Below are positions 34,153-43,850 of a DNA stretch of 64,000 nucleotides, one piece after another. Location of the stretch: positions 26,331,620-26,395,619 of the forward strand of contig OY821517.1 in assembly GCA_963682025.1 (NCBI GenBank). The letters run 5' to 3'. Source of the stretch: Cordilura impudica. Its lineage: Eukaryota > Arthropoda > Insecta > Diptera > Scathophagidae. A program made the translations under genes and the position numbers. Numbering within the stretch: position 1 is the first letter of the stretch; every line of letters begins with the position of its first letter. The notes beneath the pieces were generated by a model, which did no database searches, was not told the origin of the DNA, and saw only the letters and a list, made by a program, of their open reading frames with translations.

Positions 34153-37111
34153 ATGAGTATGATATTCGAAGATGATTATAATATGTTTTTCAATAAACAA
34201 ATATGCAGAATGAAACACATAACGAAAAATATAAAGGAAGGACAGGTCGCAAAATTAAACACACTAAAAGAAAAAAATTTTAAATTACACGGACTGTTAT
34301 TTAATGAAAATTGGTTTGAGAACAGAACGGAAGTAGTTATACCCACAGAATACAAATGGATACTATCCTTGGGGAAAAAATTTGCTCTACCTGTGAACAA
34401 CCAGAATTTTTCGCCCTTACATGTCATTGCTGATGTTGAGCAGTGCATTCAAGCAATGGAGAACAACGAAGATAAAGAAAAGGACGTAGCAAGGACAAAA
34501 TTGGCGACCAATATCAATAATTTTAAACGAAAGCTCAAAAATACACCAAAAGAAAAATTTATTCTAACAATATTTGAAAAAACAAAAAAAATTTAAAAAA
34601 AAACATGATGATATTCTAATACTACAAGCTGATAAAGGCAATAAAACTGTGATGATGTACAAAAAGGAATACAGTGATAAGATGGGAAGACTACTTGACG
34701 ACAAAAATACTTACCGAACGCTAAGAACAGATCCTACGCCAAAACTGCAAAGGGAGAACAACAACATTGTAATGGATTTACAAAAAAATAATCACATTGA
34801 TAATTGGGAAAAACGTAAACTATATTGCTCAGCTGCCACAGCCCCAAGAATATATGGGTTGCCTAAAATCCACAAATCGGACACCCCATTACGACCAATT
34901 GTATCATCAGTACAAGTTCCGTGTTATGATCTGTCGAAATACGTGGGCCAAGTGTTAAAAAATATAATTTCGAATGAATATAATGTCAAAAATTCATTAC
35001 AGGTGAAGAATCAATTGGAGACTATAGAACTCGATGACGACGAAATTATGGTTTCGTTTGATGTCATTTCTTTATTCACAAACATACCGGTTCACTTAGC
35101 AATTCGCAACATTATGAAGAAATGGGAAAAAATAAGGGAATTTACGAAGATTCCCAGTTCAAAATTTCTCAAAATTCTCAATTTTTGCCTTATTGAAAAT
35201 AATTATTTCATATATGATAAACTTTTTCATCAGATATTTGGAATGCCAATGGGCAACCCGTTATCTCCCACAATAGCAGACATAGTACTTGACGGTCTAC
35301 TTAACGATACACTAGCAGAGCTAAGAGAGGAAAATATACATATCAAATACATAACCAAATATGTAGATGACATTTTGGCTGTTATTAAAATAAACGATAA
35401 GGATAAAATACTTGCTACCTTAAATAATCACCATCCAAAGATTCAATTCACAATTGAAGTTGAGGAAAAATGCGAAATTGCTTTCTTAGATATGAAGTTA
35501 CGGAAAAATAAGAACAAAATAACGTTTGACTGGTTTACTAAGGAAACGTCCTCGGGTAGAATCATCAACTACAACGCAACACAACCGAAGAGCCAGATAA
35601 TAAACACTGCGAAAAATCTTACCTCTAGAGTTCTAAACATTAGTGACGACAAATATCATACAAAAAACATACCAAAACTAGAAAAAATACTAAAAGCCAA
35701 CAGTTTTCCAAACAAACTTATAAACACATTAATAGACACCACTTTAAAAAATCCGAAAAATCATATTTATACTCAACAAAAAACGACCGTTGATGAGGAT
35801 AAAAAATTTTACAGCGTTAAATACATTCCGGGCTTAACTGACAAAAATAATATAAAACAAGTAAGAAAATTATAGTCGGTCTAGACCGACTCTATGATAC
35901 CCTATACCATGCGTTTAGAGACCCTATCTCCTAGGCCCAACTAATTGGATACAGAAAATAAGCATAAACCAATTTCGAGTGGCATTTTTATTAATTTTTT
36001 TGGCTGCAGATATGAAAAAGTTCATATCGGATGCTATGTCTATATGGGGACTAGGTCCAAAATGGACCGATCTTGACCATGGTTCGTAAACTCTCTTGTA
36101 TTTTGGGAAAATATATACAAAAAAAATTTGAGATGAATCAGTGCAATATTTTTGTTTTTTGATAGATGTAAGTGAAGATCGGGAAGCAGCTCTATATGGG
36201 GCCTATGACTAAGAGTTGTCCCATAGGGATCGTTTTTGGACTATTCATTAATGGATGTAATAAACACATACAAACCCAATTTGACTAAGATCTATATGAC
36301 AATTTGGATCTTATGTCAATTTATGTCGATTTTATAGGGGTCATTTGTATGGGGACTAGGTCTGAACATGGACCGATTCTCACCAATTTCAATAGCGTTC
36401 ATCCCATGGCCGATAAAAGATCAAATACCAAATTTCATCAAAATATATTCATATTTGCGACCTGCAGTTTGATTACAAGCTTTACATGGAAACACGGAAG
36501 GACGGACGGACGGACGGACGGACGGACGGACGGACATTGTTAAATCAACTCAAAAAGTGATTCTGATTCGATCGGTATAATTAAAGATGGGTCTAGGTCA
36601 AATATTTTTGGTTGTTACAAACAGCAGCACAAAGTCATTATACCCAAACCACATAGTGGTATAGGGTATAAACATCGATTCAAACGGAGAAAACGAGATT
36701 TGCGTATCAGCCTAACACAACATTAAACACAATTTTTTCTAAAACGAAAGCGCCGATTGCAAAACAACAACAAAGCAACGTTGTTTACAAAATTAATTGC
36801 AATGGTAACGACCATCAAAAATGTAACCAAATATATATAGGGACAACAAAAAGAACATTAGAAAAGAGAATAGGCGAACATCAAGCAAGCAGACATAACA
36901 AAGGGCAAAGAAAGTACAGCTTTAGCACAACATATACTAAAGACAGGCCATACAGCTGATTTTAAACAAGTGAAAATTTTGGACAAAGAGACAAGAGAGA
37001 GGAAGAGATTTACATTGGAAAGGTTACATATACAACAGAACATAAAGAATACGATGAACTTGAAAGAGGATACAAACAATATTAATGCGAGTTACATGAT
37101 TGCCCTGTGAT
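34153..37111 (+). pseudogene. Penelope-like element: reverse transcriptase plus GIY-YIG endonuclease
   Basis: Three coding blocks on the plus strand. Block 1 (34153-34596) is the N-terminal region. Block 2 (34574-35875) is the reverse transcriptase, with LILQADKGNKTVMM, PRIYGLPKIHKSDTPLRPIV, MVSFDVISLFTNIPV, the FGMPMGNPLSPTIAD motif and the catalytic KYVDDILAV. Block 3 (about 36760-37111) is a GIY-YIG-type endonuclease, with VYKI-like TKINCNG, KCNQIYIGTTKRTLEKRIGE and, after a shift near 36915, TALAQHILKTGHTADF. The combination defines Penelope-like elements, which copy RNA into DNA and integrate with their own endonuclease. Lesions: a frameshift in an A run at ~34590, an R1 repeat inserted at 35858, and the shift at 36915. 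The long intact reverse transcriptase frame suggests a fairly recent loss. Confidence 0.9.
35858..36670 (-). repeat. R1 (GTCY) repeat inserted in the Penelope-like element
   Basis: Full-length copy in reverse: starts CAAGTAAGAAAATTATAG, contains GGACGGACGGACGGACGG (36502-36535), ends CACATAGTGGTATAGGGTAT. It interrupts the reverse transcriptase-endonuclease linker: coding sequence stops at AATAATATAAAA and resumes at ACATCGATTCAAACGG. The 79 aa frame at 36304-36543 is repeat-derived. Confidence 0.85.
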
Positions 37112-37325
37112 TGCCATCAGTTGATACCCTGTGATATTACTTTTAAGTTGTGTTTTAAATGCTGTGTGTAATTAAATGTTATTTTAAATTGAATGTTTTT
37201 TGTTTATATGTAACAAATATTTTTATTTTAATGTAAAGACAAATCCATATTACTGTGAGTTATAATTGCTGTTGGTGAATTATGTATTTTTGTAATAATT
37301 TATGTTTTATTTTTCAAATAGACGA

Positions 37326-37363
37326 CCTTTGATAAAGTCAACATAAAATTGACGAAACGTCAG
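37326..37363 (+). ncRNA. Hammerhead-ribozyme-like motif, degenerate, in the Penelope-like 3' end
   Basis: Order of parts: CCT (stem I strand), TTGATAA (aligned to the core CTGATGA), a stem-loop GTCAA/TTGAC (stem II), GAAA, then a minimal stem III with cleavage triplet CGTC, and AGG pairing back to CCT. Penelope-like elements are known to carry minimal hammerhead motifs in their terminal repeats. Two core bases differ from consensus, so self-cleavage is probably lost. Its place, ~215 bp after the endonuclease stop, fits. Confidence 0.5.
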
Positions 37364-37824
37364 GAAAAATGGAATAAGCGGTTGTTTTATTTACATTGGA
37401 AACGTTAGGCCTAATTAGCTTAAATAAAATAAAAATAAATAATTTTATGAACTTAGCCAAAAAAAACAAGTAACAGAAATTTTTATTATTTAACGCCTAT
37501 TTTCAAAGCCTGTGTAATGGATCCTGGTGCAATTGGTGAGAATGCAAACTTAAATTACATTTTTCTATTTGTTTCGTCATAATAAAGTTCAGTTAAGGTA
37601 CTTTGAAGTTACCTTCACGTTAGAGTGAGATTTTTTAAATATTTTTTTAATCTAGTAGTTGTACTATCACGTCAGATCCTGTCATAATTTTTATTAGAAT
37701 CGAAAGTTTGATACCATGAGCTTTGAAAAAACCAAAAATTTGCCGCTGATGTGTATTTTTTTTTTTTTGTTTTTCTTCTTAATTACAAAAACAAAATAAA
37801 AATAGTATTCTAAAAGAAAATATA

Positions 37825-38155
37825 TTAATTTTAGGTACACAAGCGCCTCGGGAGTACGAATCGTGACTCGTAAATATTTGTTTGATAGAATGCAGAGCTT
37901 TGATTTGTCTACTTTAGAAGATAAATTAAATTTTTTGAAGGATCAACTAATTTGGGGGGAAAATTTTACAGAAAACCAAATAGATTGTTTAAAACGCAAT
38001 TTCGTACACTTTTAATCAAATATTAAGCAGAGATGGTCAAAAGCCCATAAGGAACAAGTATTTCTCAAAAACAATTATTCTTGGCTAGAAGGAACGTTTG
38101 AGATACCTATTACTCCACAACCTCGACGTACGTCACAGTCTCAAATATTGTAAAA
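37825..38155 (+). pseudogene. Unrecognised protein remnant
   Basis: One frame gives VTRKYLFDRMQSFDLSTLED, KLNFLKDQLIWGENFTEN, and after a stop at ~38013 continues KQRWSKAHKEQVFLKNNYSW, LEGTFEIPITPQPRR. It could be the N-terminal region of the same type of transposase as the fragment at 40585, but I cannot show that. Preceded by a possible acceptor (TTAATTTTAG near 37834). Confidence 0.35.
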
Positions 38156-38709
38156 TGTGAAAATATTTTTTTTACATATTTCATCATTATTTAAAATGTA
38201 TTTATTTTACATACAGGGTGAGTTCCAAAACGTCAAAAAACATTGCAGTGATCCGTTTTTACTACTGTTTCGAAACAAAGCAAACAAATGTTCGCTCTCT
38301 CATTCACGGTTGGCGCCCGAATCATGATTGAATCTACATGATTCGCCATACAAAATTTTGAGATCGAACCTACTTGGTTCATTTTGAACCTAGTTATGAA
38401 CCTAGAAAAATTGAGTGTCATCTCCAATTTTGATAAAAAATGATCGATAGTTTATCTGAACTAGCTGTCAAAAATATATAAACAAAGAAAAATAAATAGA
38501 AACATTTAACAATAAAATAAATAGAAACATTTAACAAATAAAAAGTATATATTTACATACATACATATGTATTTTCAAATAAATATGGAAAAAATGAAAT
38601 AGTGAAACGTAAAGTGTAGAAGGATGTCTTCAAATATTTGCAAAAAAAAAAAATATATAAACGTCAAAATGAAACAAGAACACTCGTCTGAACACCAAGG
38701 TTCGCAATC

Positions 38710-38891
38710 GTGATTCAAAGAGCGAATCAAGTGGTTCATTTTGCCGTCTGAACATGCTATTATTACTTTGTAATAAAAAAAATTAGTGATGCAATGTTTG
38801 CTTTTTGTTACGCATCGACTTTTATTATACGAGTACATTAATAGCATGTTCAGACGGCAAAATGAACCACTTGATTCGCTCTCTGAATCAC
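38710..38891. repeat. Near-perfect 53 bp inverted repeat, 75 bp loop
   Basis: Arms 38710-38762 and 38839-38891 differ at one base (CAAAG against CAGAG). Arm landmarks: GAGCGAATCAAGTGGTTC, ATTTTGCCGTCTGAACATGC. No terminal duplication visible. A weaker relative of the arm (TTCGCTCTCTCATTCACGG, CCTACTTGGTTCATTTTGAA) lies at 38291-38390. Likely a small MITE or hairpin element. Confidence 0.8.
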
Positions 38892-38914
38892 TGGCACTGG
38901 CTCGACCCTAGGGC

Positions 38915-39560
38915 CGGCCCTGGTCATTCTGTCAGAAAATCTAGAAAAAACATTCGATAAAGTTGTCAATTTCATTGTAATAGAAGAACTGCATAAATGG
39001 GGTGTCCCAAAAAATATACTGAAGGTAGTAAAATCCTTCCTCTCACACAGGAAAATAATAGTTAGAATAGACGGACATCTCTCCAACTCCTTCATCTTAG
39101 AGAATGGGGTCCCACAGAAATAAAACGAGTTCATGGTATTGGCCATATCTTCATTTACGCCGACAACATTTTTGCTATAGTGTCAGGGGCACATCGCCAT
39201 TTGCCTTAAGAGGGACATCTATCGCAGTAAATACCAAATTGAGAATTCTTGGAGCCAATTTCACAAATATTTTACTTTGGGATAAGCATACAAAAATAAT
39301 TATCAGTAAATTATAAATGATCTATAACCTGCTTAAATTTATATGTGCAAAGTGGAAAGAACCTCATATGGAAACTGGCATATCAATATGCCGTGCACTC
39401 ATAGAAGGTATAATTCAACATTGTATAACAATATACGGTTGGACAACACACCCTAACATTAGGAAATGAAATGCCAGCATAAATAGATGCTTCCGCACAG
39501 CCACAGGCTTACTTCAGACTACTCTTACTGATGCAGTCAGAATAGAAGCAAAAAATTAAA
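38915..39560 (+). pseudogene. LINE reverse transcriptase fragment
   Basis: Frames read FDKVVNFIVIEELHKWGVPK, NILKVVKSFLSHRKIIVRID, ENGVPQ, then a decayed IFIYADNIFAIVSGAHRHL (the YADD region, here YADN), and LRILGANFTNILLWDKHTK. Stops and shifts throughout. Together with 41330-41780 it looks like one I/LOA-type element with an RNase H domain, cut by later insertions. Confidence 0.75.
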
Positions 39561-40111
39561 CCTTTTGAATTAATTAAAAAAAAAAAAACAATTAATAAAA
39601 CTGCTAGTAAAAGGGCTAATAAAACCAACCATGCATTACATGGTCACCTATGGGAATGAATATATTATGAAACTTTAAACTATCCATGCGGTCTCCAAAA
39701 AATATCCAATATACCAAAGAAATTGATACGCCACACAGTGAGATTCTAAGTGCAAAAAGTCTATTTTTCGACTGTAAAATATTAAAAATCTAATGATGCA
39801 ATTTTCTAGGGAATTGTTTAGTTAAGAGAAATGCCAAGGTTCAGAAAATACACACATGAAACACACAATGTTCTGTTCAAAAGCAGCCAACACATATCTT
39901 TATTTTCATATCAATTATGTGCGTTTCTAAATTTTCTACGGTGCCCAACACAATCATGACTGTGTTCGTTTTTATATTTCGTTATTTACACGAACATTTT
40001 TGTATCACGTACTTTTTGTTTCGATCACACATAAACCACACATATTGGAGTGTTGCTTTATTTGAAGTTCGTGTTCTGGTACGTGTACTGAAAAAAAAAA
40101 AAAAACAGAAC
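39561..40111. other. No recognised gene
   Basis: AT-rich remains between the LINE fragment and the 75 bp tandem repeat. The frame at 39917-40258 runs into the repeat and is not supported as a gene. Confidence 0.45.
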
Positions 40112-40335
40112 ATGTACAATGAACAGGTTCGAGTTCAGTTATATTTTAAGTCGTGTTGTGGCTCGTGTACTAAGAAAAAACAGAACATGTACAATAAACA
40201 GGTTCGAGTACAGTTATATTTTAAGTCGTGTTCTGGCTCGTGTACTAAGAAAAAATAGAACATGTACAATAAACAGGTTCGAGTTCAGTTGTATTGTAAA
40301 TTCGTGTTCTGGTTCTTGTACTACGAAAAACTGAG
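40112..40335 (+). repeat. ~74 bp tandem repeat, 3 units
   Basis: Units share GAACATGTACAATAAACAGG, TTCGAGTTCAGTTATATTTT, AAGTCGTGTTCTGGCTCGTG and end in TACTAAGAAAAAACA. The same unit is found twice, in reverse, at 42888-43050. The long reading frames over it (repeated LYFKSCSGSCTKK) arise from the repeat. Confidence 0.9.
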
Positions 40336-40584
40336 AAATGCATCATTGCTTTTTTTAAAAAAATTATTTTTTAGCGCAAAATAATTACTTAAAAATGCTT
40401 GGAAGAAGTAAAGCGAAAAGCGACTAAGATTTTAATGCAACTTGAGGGCCAGTATACGAATATTTGTTGTTCGTTTAACTATTTTATGTCATGATATTCT
40501 TAAAATATGGTATTTTGTGAGTCTTTAAGATAGCACAAACAGATACGAAAATATTTAAATTTAAAATAAAGCAGCTACTCTTCC

Positions 40585-40788
40585 CAAGAGGCAGAAAAAG
40601 TGCGCAACAAGGATTATAGAAGATATAGACTGATGTTTTCAAGAAAATGCAATAGAATGGCAACTAACACTGATGTTTTCAACCGTCTCTTGGTATCATC
40701 AGATCCTTTTGTTACTAAAATAAGGCGTCAACCCCGTAAACAAAATCTGGAATTAGATGATATTATAAAAGAACTGATAGATGAATAA
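40585..40788 (+). pseudogene. RAG1-like/Transib-type transposase C-terminal fragment
   Basis: Frame EEAEKVRNKDYRRYRLMFSR, KCNRMATNTDVFNRLLVSSD, PFVTKIRRQPRKQNLELDDI ending at a stop. Same block as at 20.28-20.43 kb (EEAQEKRNKDYRF...), but a distinct sequence, so a second lineage of the same transposase type. Confidence 0.5.
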
Positions 40789-41329
40789 GTAAATAAGTTT
40801 CCTTACACATGTAACTAATTATTTTATTTTAGGTAATCCTATTAAATATTTTTACAGAAAATAAGTCAGGCGGATAGTGGGTGAAATGGTTATTTTTTCT
40901 GAGTAATATTGGCGATGGGCGTGGCCGATTTGGATGAAACTTTCCAAAATTTTTGTTTTCGTAGTACAGATGATCCATGCCAAGTTATAAGAATTTCTAC
41001 CTAACAGAAAAAAATTTATACGAAAATTTAATTTTTAGTTGTGGCCGAATTGGATGAAAATTTATATTTTTGCTATTCTACGTCATAAAACGCTCTATAC
41101 CGAATTACAAGACTCAACGACAATTCCTTATATTTTTTGCACAAAAATGTAGGAAGCAACCCACTGTGCGCCACTACACTCGAGCAAGCCAAACAACAGC
41201 ATATAGTGCATCAAATTCAAACGTAATAACTAACATCTGATTAAATTTGACAAAAAGAAGAAATGAATCAACAAATAATCCGGCAACTTTTCTTAAGAGC
41301 AAAATAAAATGCTAGCGTTACAATTTTCA

Positions 41330-41780
41330 CTTTTTGAATGGGAATATGTCATATTCTGTAATGGAAAATGGAAGCCATAGAATCCTTCATCAATCTGGTA
41401 TTTTTCAGCTGAATTAGCAGCCATCAAATTTTATGCAAAAAACGGACAAAAACACTCATCTGCACTGACAGTATAAGCGCAGTAAAAATCATTAAAACAA
41501 GATCACAAAATTTATCACAAACAACAATCTTCTCCAGAATAAAATCATTCTACCCCGGATTCCAGGACATTTAGGTATTACAGGGACTGAATACGCCGAA
41601 GCTGCTGACACAAATATGCAATTAATTGTCCTTTAATTAATTTTCAGGAAAAACAACTACAAAAATTATGCAAGAGTTTTTAAGATCTCATAATAGCAAC
41701 CCAAAAAGATCGCCTTATAATAAGAATGTTTGCCGGGAAGGGTGTAATATCACTGCACGAACCCGAGTCGGAACCACAAA
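41330..41780 (+). pseudogene. LINE RNase H-domain fragment
   Basis: Recognisable pieces: AELAAIKFYAKNG, ALTVSAVKIIKTRSQNL, an IPGHLGITGTEYAEAAD segment (shifted frame, about 41555-41605) with the usual GH..I.G.E.AD pattern of RNase H domains in I/LOA-clade LINEs. Ends where an R1 repeat begins. Confidence 0.7.
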
Positions 41781-41786
41781 ATGCAG

Positions 41787-42525
41787 CACGCAGCATTACG
41801 ATACCCTATACCATGCGTTTAGAGACCCTATCTCTTAGGCCCAACTAATTGGATATAGAAAATAAGCATAAACCAAATATCAGTGGGATTTTTATTAATT
41901 TGTTTGGCTGCAGATATGAAAAAGTTCACATCGGTTGATATGTCTATATGGGGACTAGGTCCAAAAATGGACCGATCCTGACCATGGTTGGTAAAGTCTC
42001 CCGTATTTTGCGAAAATATATACAAACAAAATTTGAGATGAATCAGTGCAATATTTTTGTTTTTGATATATTTAAGTGAACATCGGGAAGCAGCTCTATA
42101 TGGGGCCTATGACTAAGAGTTGTGCCAGGGATCATTTTTAGACTACTCATTAATGGATGTAATAAACATACAAACCCAATTTGACTAAGATCTATATGAC
42201 AATTTGGATCTTATGGTAATTTATGTCGATTTCATAGGGTTCATTTGTATGGGGGCTAGATCTGAACATGGACCGATTCTCACCAATTTCAATGGCGTTC
42301 ATCCTATGGCCAATAAAAGCTTATATACCAAATTTCATCAAAATATGTTCATATTTGCGAACTGCAGTTTGATTACAAGGTTTACATGAACACACAGACG
42401 GACGGACGGACACACGGATGGACATCGTTAAATTGAATCAGTTAGTGATTCTGATTCGATCGGTATAATAAAAGATGGGTCTAGGTCAAATATTTTTAGT
42501 AGTTACAAACAGCAGCACATAATGA
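41787..42525 (-). repeat. R1 (GTCY) repeat, near full length
   Basis: Starts ACGATACCCTATACCATGCG, contains GACGGACGGACGGACACACG (42398-42417), ends AGTAGTTACAAACAGCAGCA. Very similar to the copy at 35858. The following stretch 42540-42887 is unassigned. Confidence 0.8.
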
Positions 42526-42887
42526 TTTGATATAAAAATCAAAGTAGTTTTGTAAATACTACAATATCTCCCTTTCTTTAAGACGTCTCGTAATATTTCA
42601 TCCACCCAGGAGGTTGGCGGTTTCGTTTAGGTCGAGAAGATTCTATATTTACAGCTGAAGGTGAAATTGATTCAATTTCAATTAAGGAATTAAGGCAGAT
42701 GTGGATTTGATTCTATATCAACGACTGAAACAGAATCAATATATTTCGCCAAAAAAGAATAACAGTAACCCTAGAAAGTCATCCTTATTTTTTGTACACT
42801 AACGTCATCGTTCGTCATTTTGACTACGACCTATTCCGAGATGCTATAAAAAATATCGTGAGCAAAAGTGCCGACTAGAATTGAACC

Positions 42888-43050
42888 TGTTTATTGTACA
42901 TGTTCTGTTTTTTCTTAGTACACGAGCCTGAACACGACTTAAAATATAACTGAACTCGAACCGGTTTATTGTACATGTTCTGTTTTTTCTTAGTACACGA
43001 GCCACAACACGACTTAAAATATAACTGAACTCGAACCTGTTTAAACTCGA
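42888..43050 (-). repeat. ~74 bp tandem repeat, 2 units, inverse of 40112-40335
   Basis: Units contain CCTGTTTATTGTACATGTTC, TGTTTTTTCTTAGTACACGA and CGACTTAAAATATAACTGAA. They lie about 190 bp from the FMC1 stop codon, on its downstream side. Confidence 0.9.
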
Positions 43051-43240
43051 AAAAAAAGCTCTCGCGTCATCGTTTTGACAAAGGATGACGGAGCAGGGTT
43101 AAAAGAAAATTGTTTTGTTTATGAAAACTAGTCAAATTCAAATTTATTTATTATATTTAAGCAACAATTTTCTAGATTTTCTAGAACACACATCATTTTA
43201 ACTGAAACTAAAGTCCACCACTTCGTAGATGTTTAGCGTA

Positions 43241-43546
43241 TTATTTAGGATCTGTTGGTAATTTAAAACCGACCATATCGGCAGTTTCCCTTACTGATCG
43301 TTCACCTCGACCATGATATTCCTTAATCAATTCATTGTATTTACGCAAACTTGACATATAAGTCAAATAGGTTTGTCCCAAAAAGTGGGCCTCATCGCGT
43401 GCTTTACATAATTGTTGGTCGGTGGTGGAGAATTTCTTATATTGAGCCAATATATAACGGGCTGCCAAAGAATTCTTTATGCAACCATTTGGCGAAGCAG
43501 AGCGTAGTTCCTGCAATAAACCCCTTAAGGTTTTAGTAGCCGACAT
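43241..43546 (-). CDS. Fmc1: FMC1 homologue, mitochondrial ATP synthase assembly factor
   Basis: A 101 aa protein matching FMC1 (human C7orf55): conserved TLRGLLQELRS at the N-terminus, AARYILAQYKK, LCKARDEAHFLGQTYLTY and the C-terminal GRGERSVRETADMVGFKLP. In yeast, Fmc1 helps assemble or stabilise the F1 part of ATP synthase in the matrix; the animal role is inferred from that. The start at 43546 (MSATKTLRG) is preferred over longer upstream frames because the 5' side (43548-43608) looks like an untranslated-leader intron: donor GTAAGT at 43608-43603 and acceptor TTTTTTTTAG one base before the ATG. Two CAGCTG motifs lie just upstream (about 43621 and 43653). Thoc7 lies upstream on the same strand, its stop ~300 bp away. 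Frame intact, likely functional. Confidence 0.9.
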   Translation of the reverse strand: MSATKTLRGLLQELRSASPNGCIKNSLAARYILAQYKKFSTTDQQLCKARDEAHFLGQTYLTYMSSLRKYNELIKEYHGRGERSVRETADMVGFKLPTDPK

Positions 43547-43850
43547 TCTAAAAAAAACAAATATTGAATTAAATTTATAAAAAAAAATAAAAACTTGAAA
43601 AAACTTACTTTGTTTTTTCAACAGCTGTTACAATATGACTTAAACACTAAACAGCTGAACGTCATAAAAATGTAGAATAGGCATACAATTCGTTACATTT
43701 TATTCGTTATTTTCATTTGATTTAAACTAACAGTCGTAACAAATAAAAAGAAATAAAAAGAAAAAATATTTCTTTATTTGGGAATTCGTATGAATTTATT
43801 AAAAGAAACTTATATTCAATATTTTATTTCTTTTACACAAATTTTAATAT

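Noticed and set aside
34176..34448. Minus-strand 90 aa frame in the Penelope-like element
   Set aside because: Shadow of the plus-strand coding sequence.
36304..36543. 79 aa frame ending in a GRTDGRTDGRTDG run
   Set aside because: Lies in an R1 repeat; the run is the GGAC microsatellite.
40119..40334. Cysteine-rich repeated peptide (SCSGSCTKK) as a small secreted protein
   Set aside because: Entirely within the 74 bp tandem repeat, open in two frames, no signal peptide or splice structure.
42540..42887. Possible LTR retrotransposon end (ATCTCCCTTTCTTTAAG as a polypurine-type tract)
   Set aside because: No paired LTR, primer site or coding remains nearby; too weak to call.
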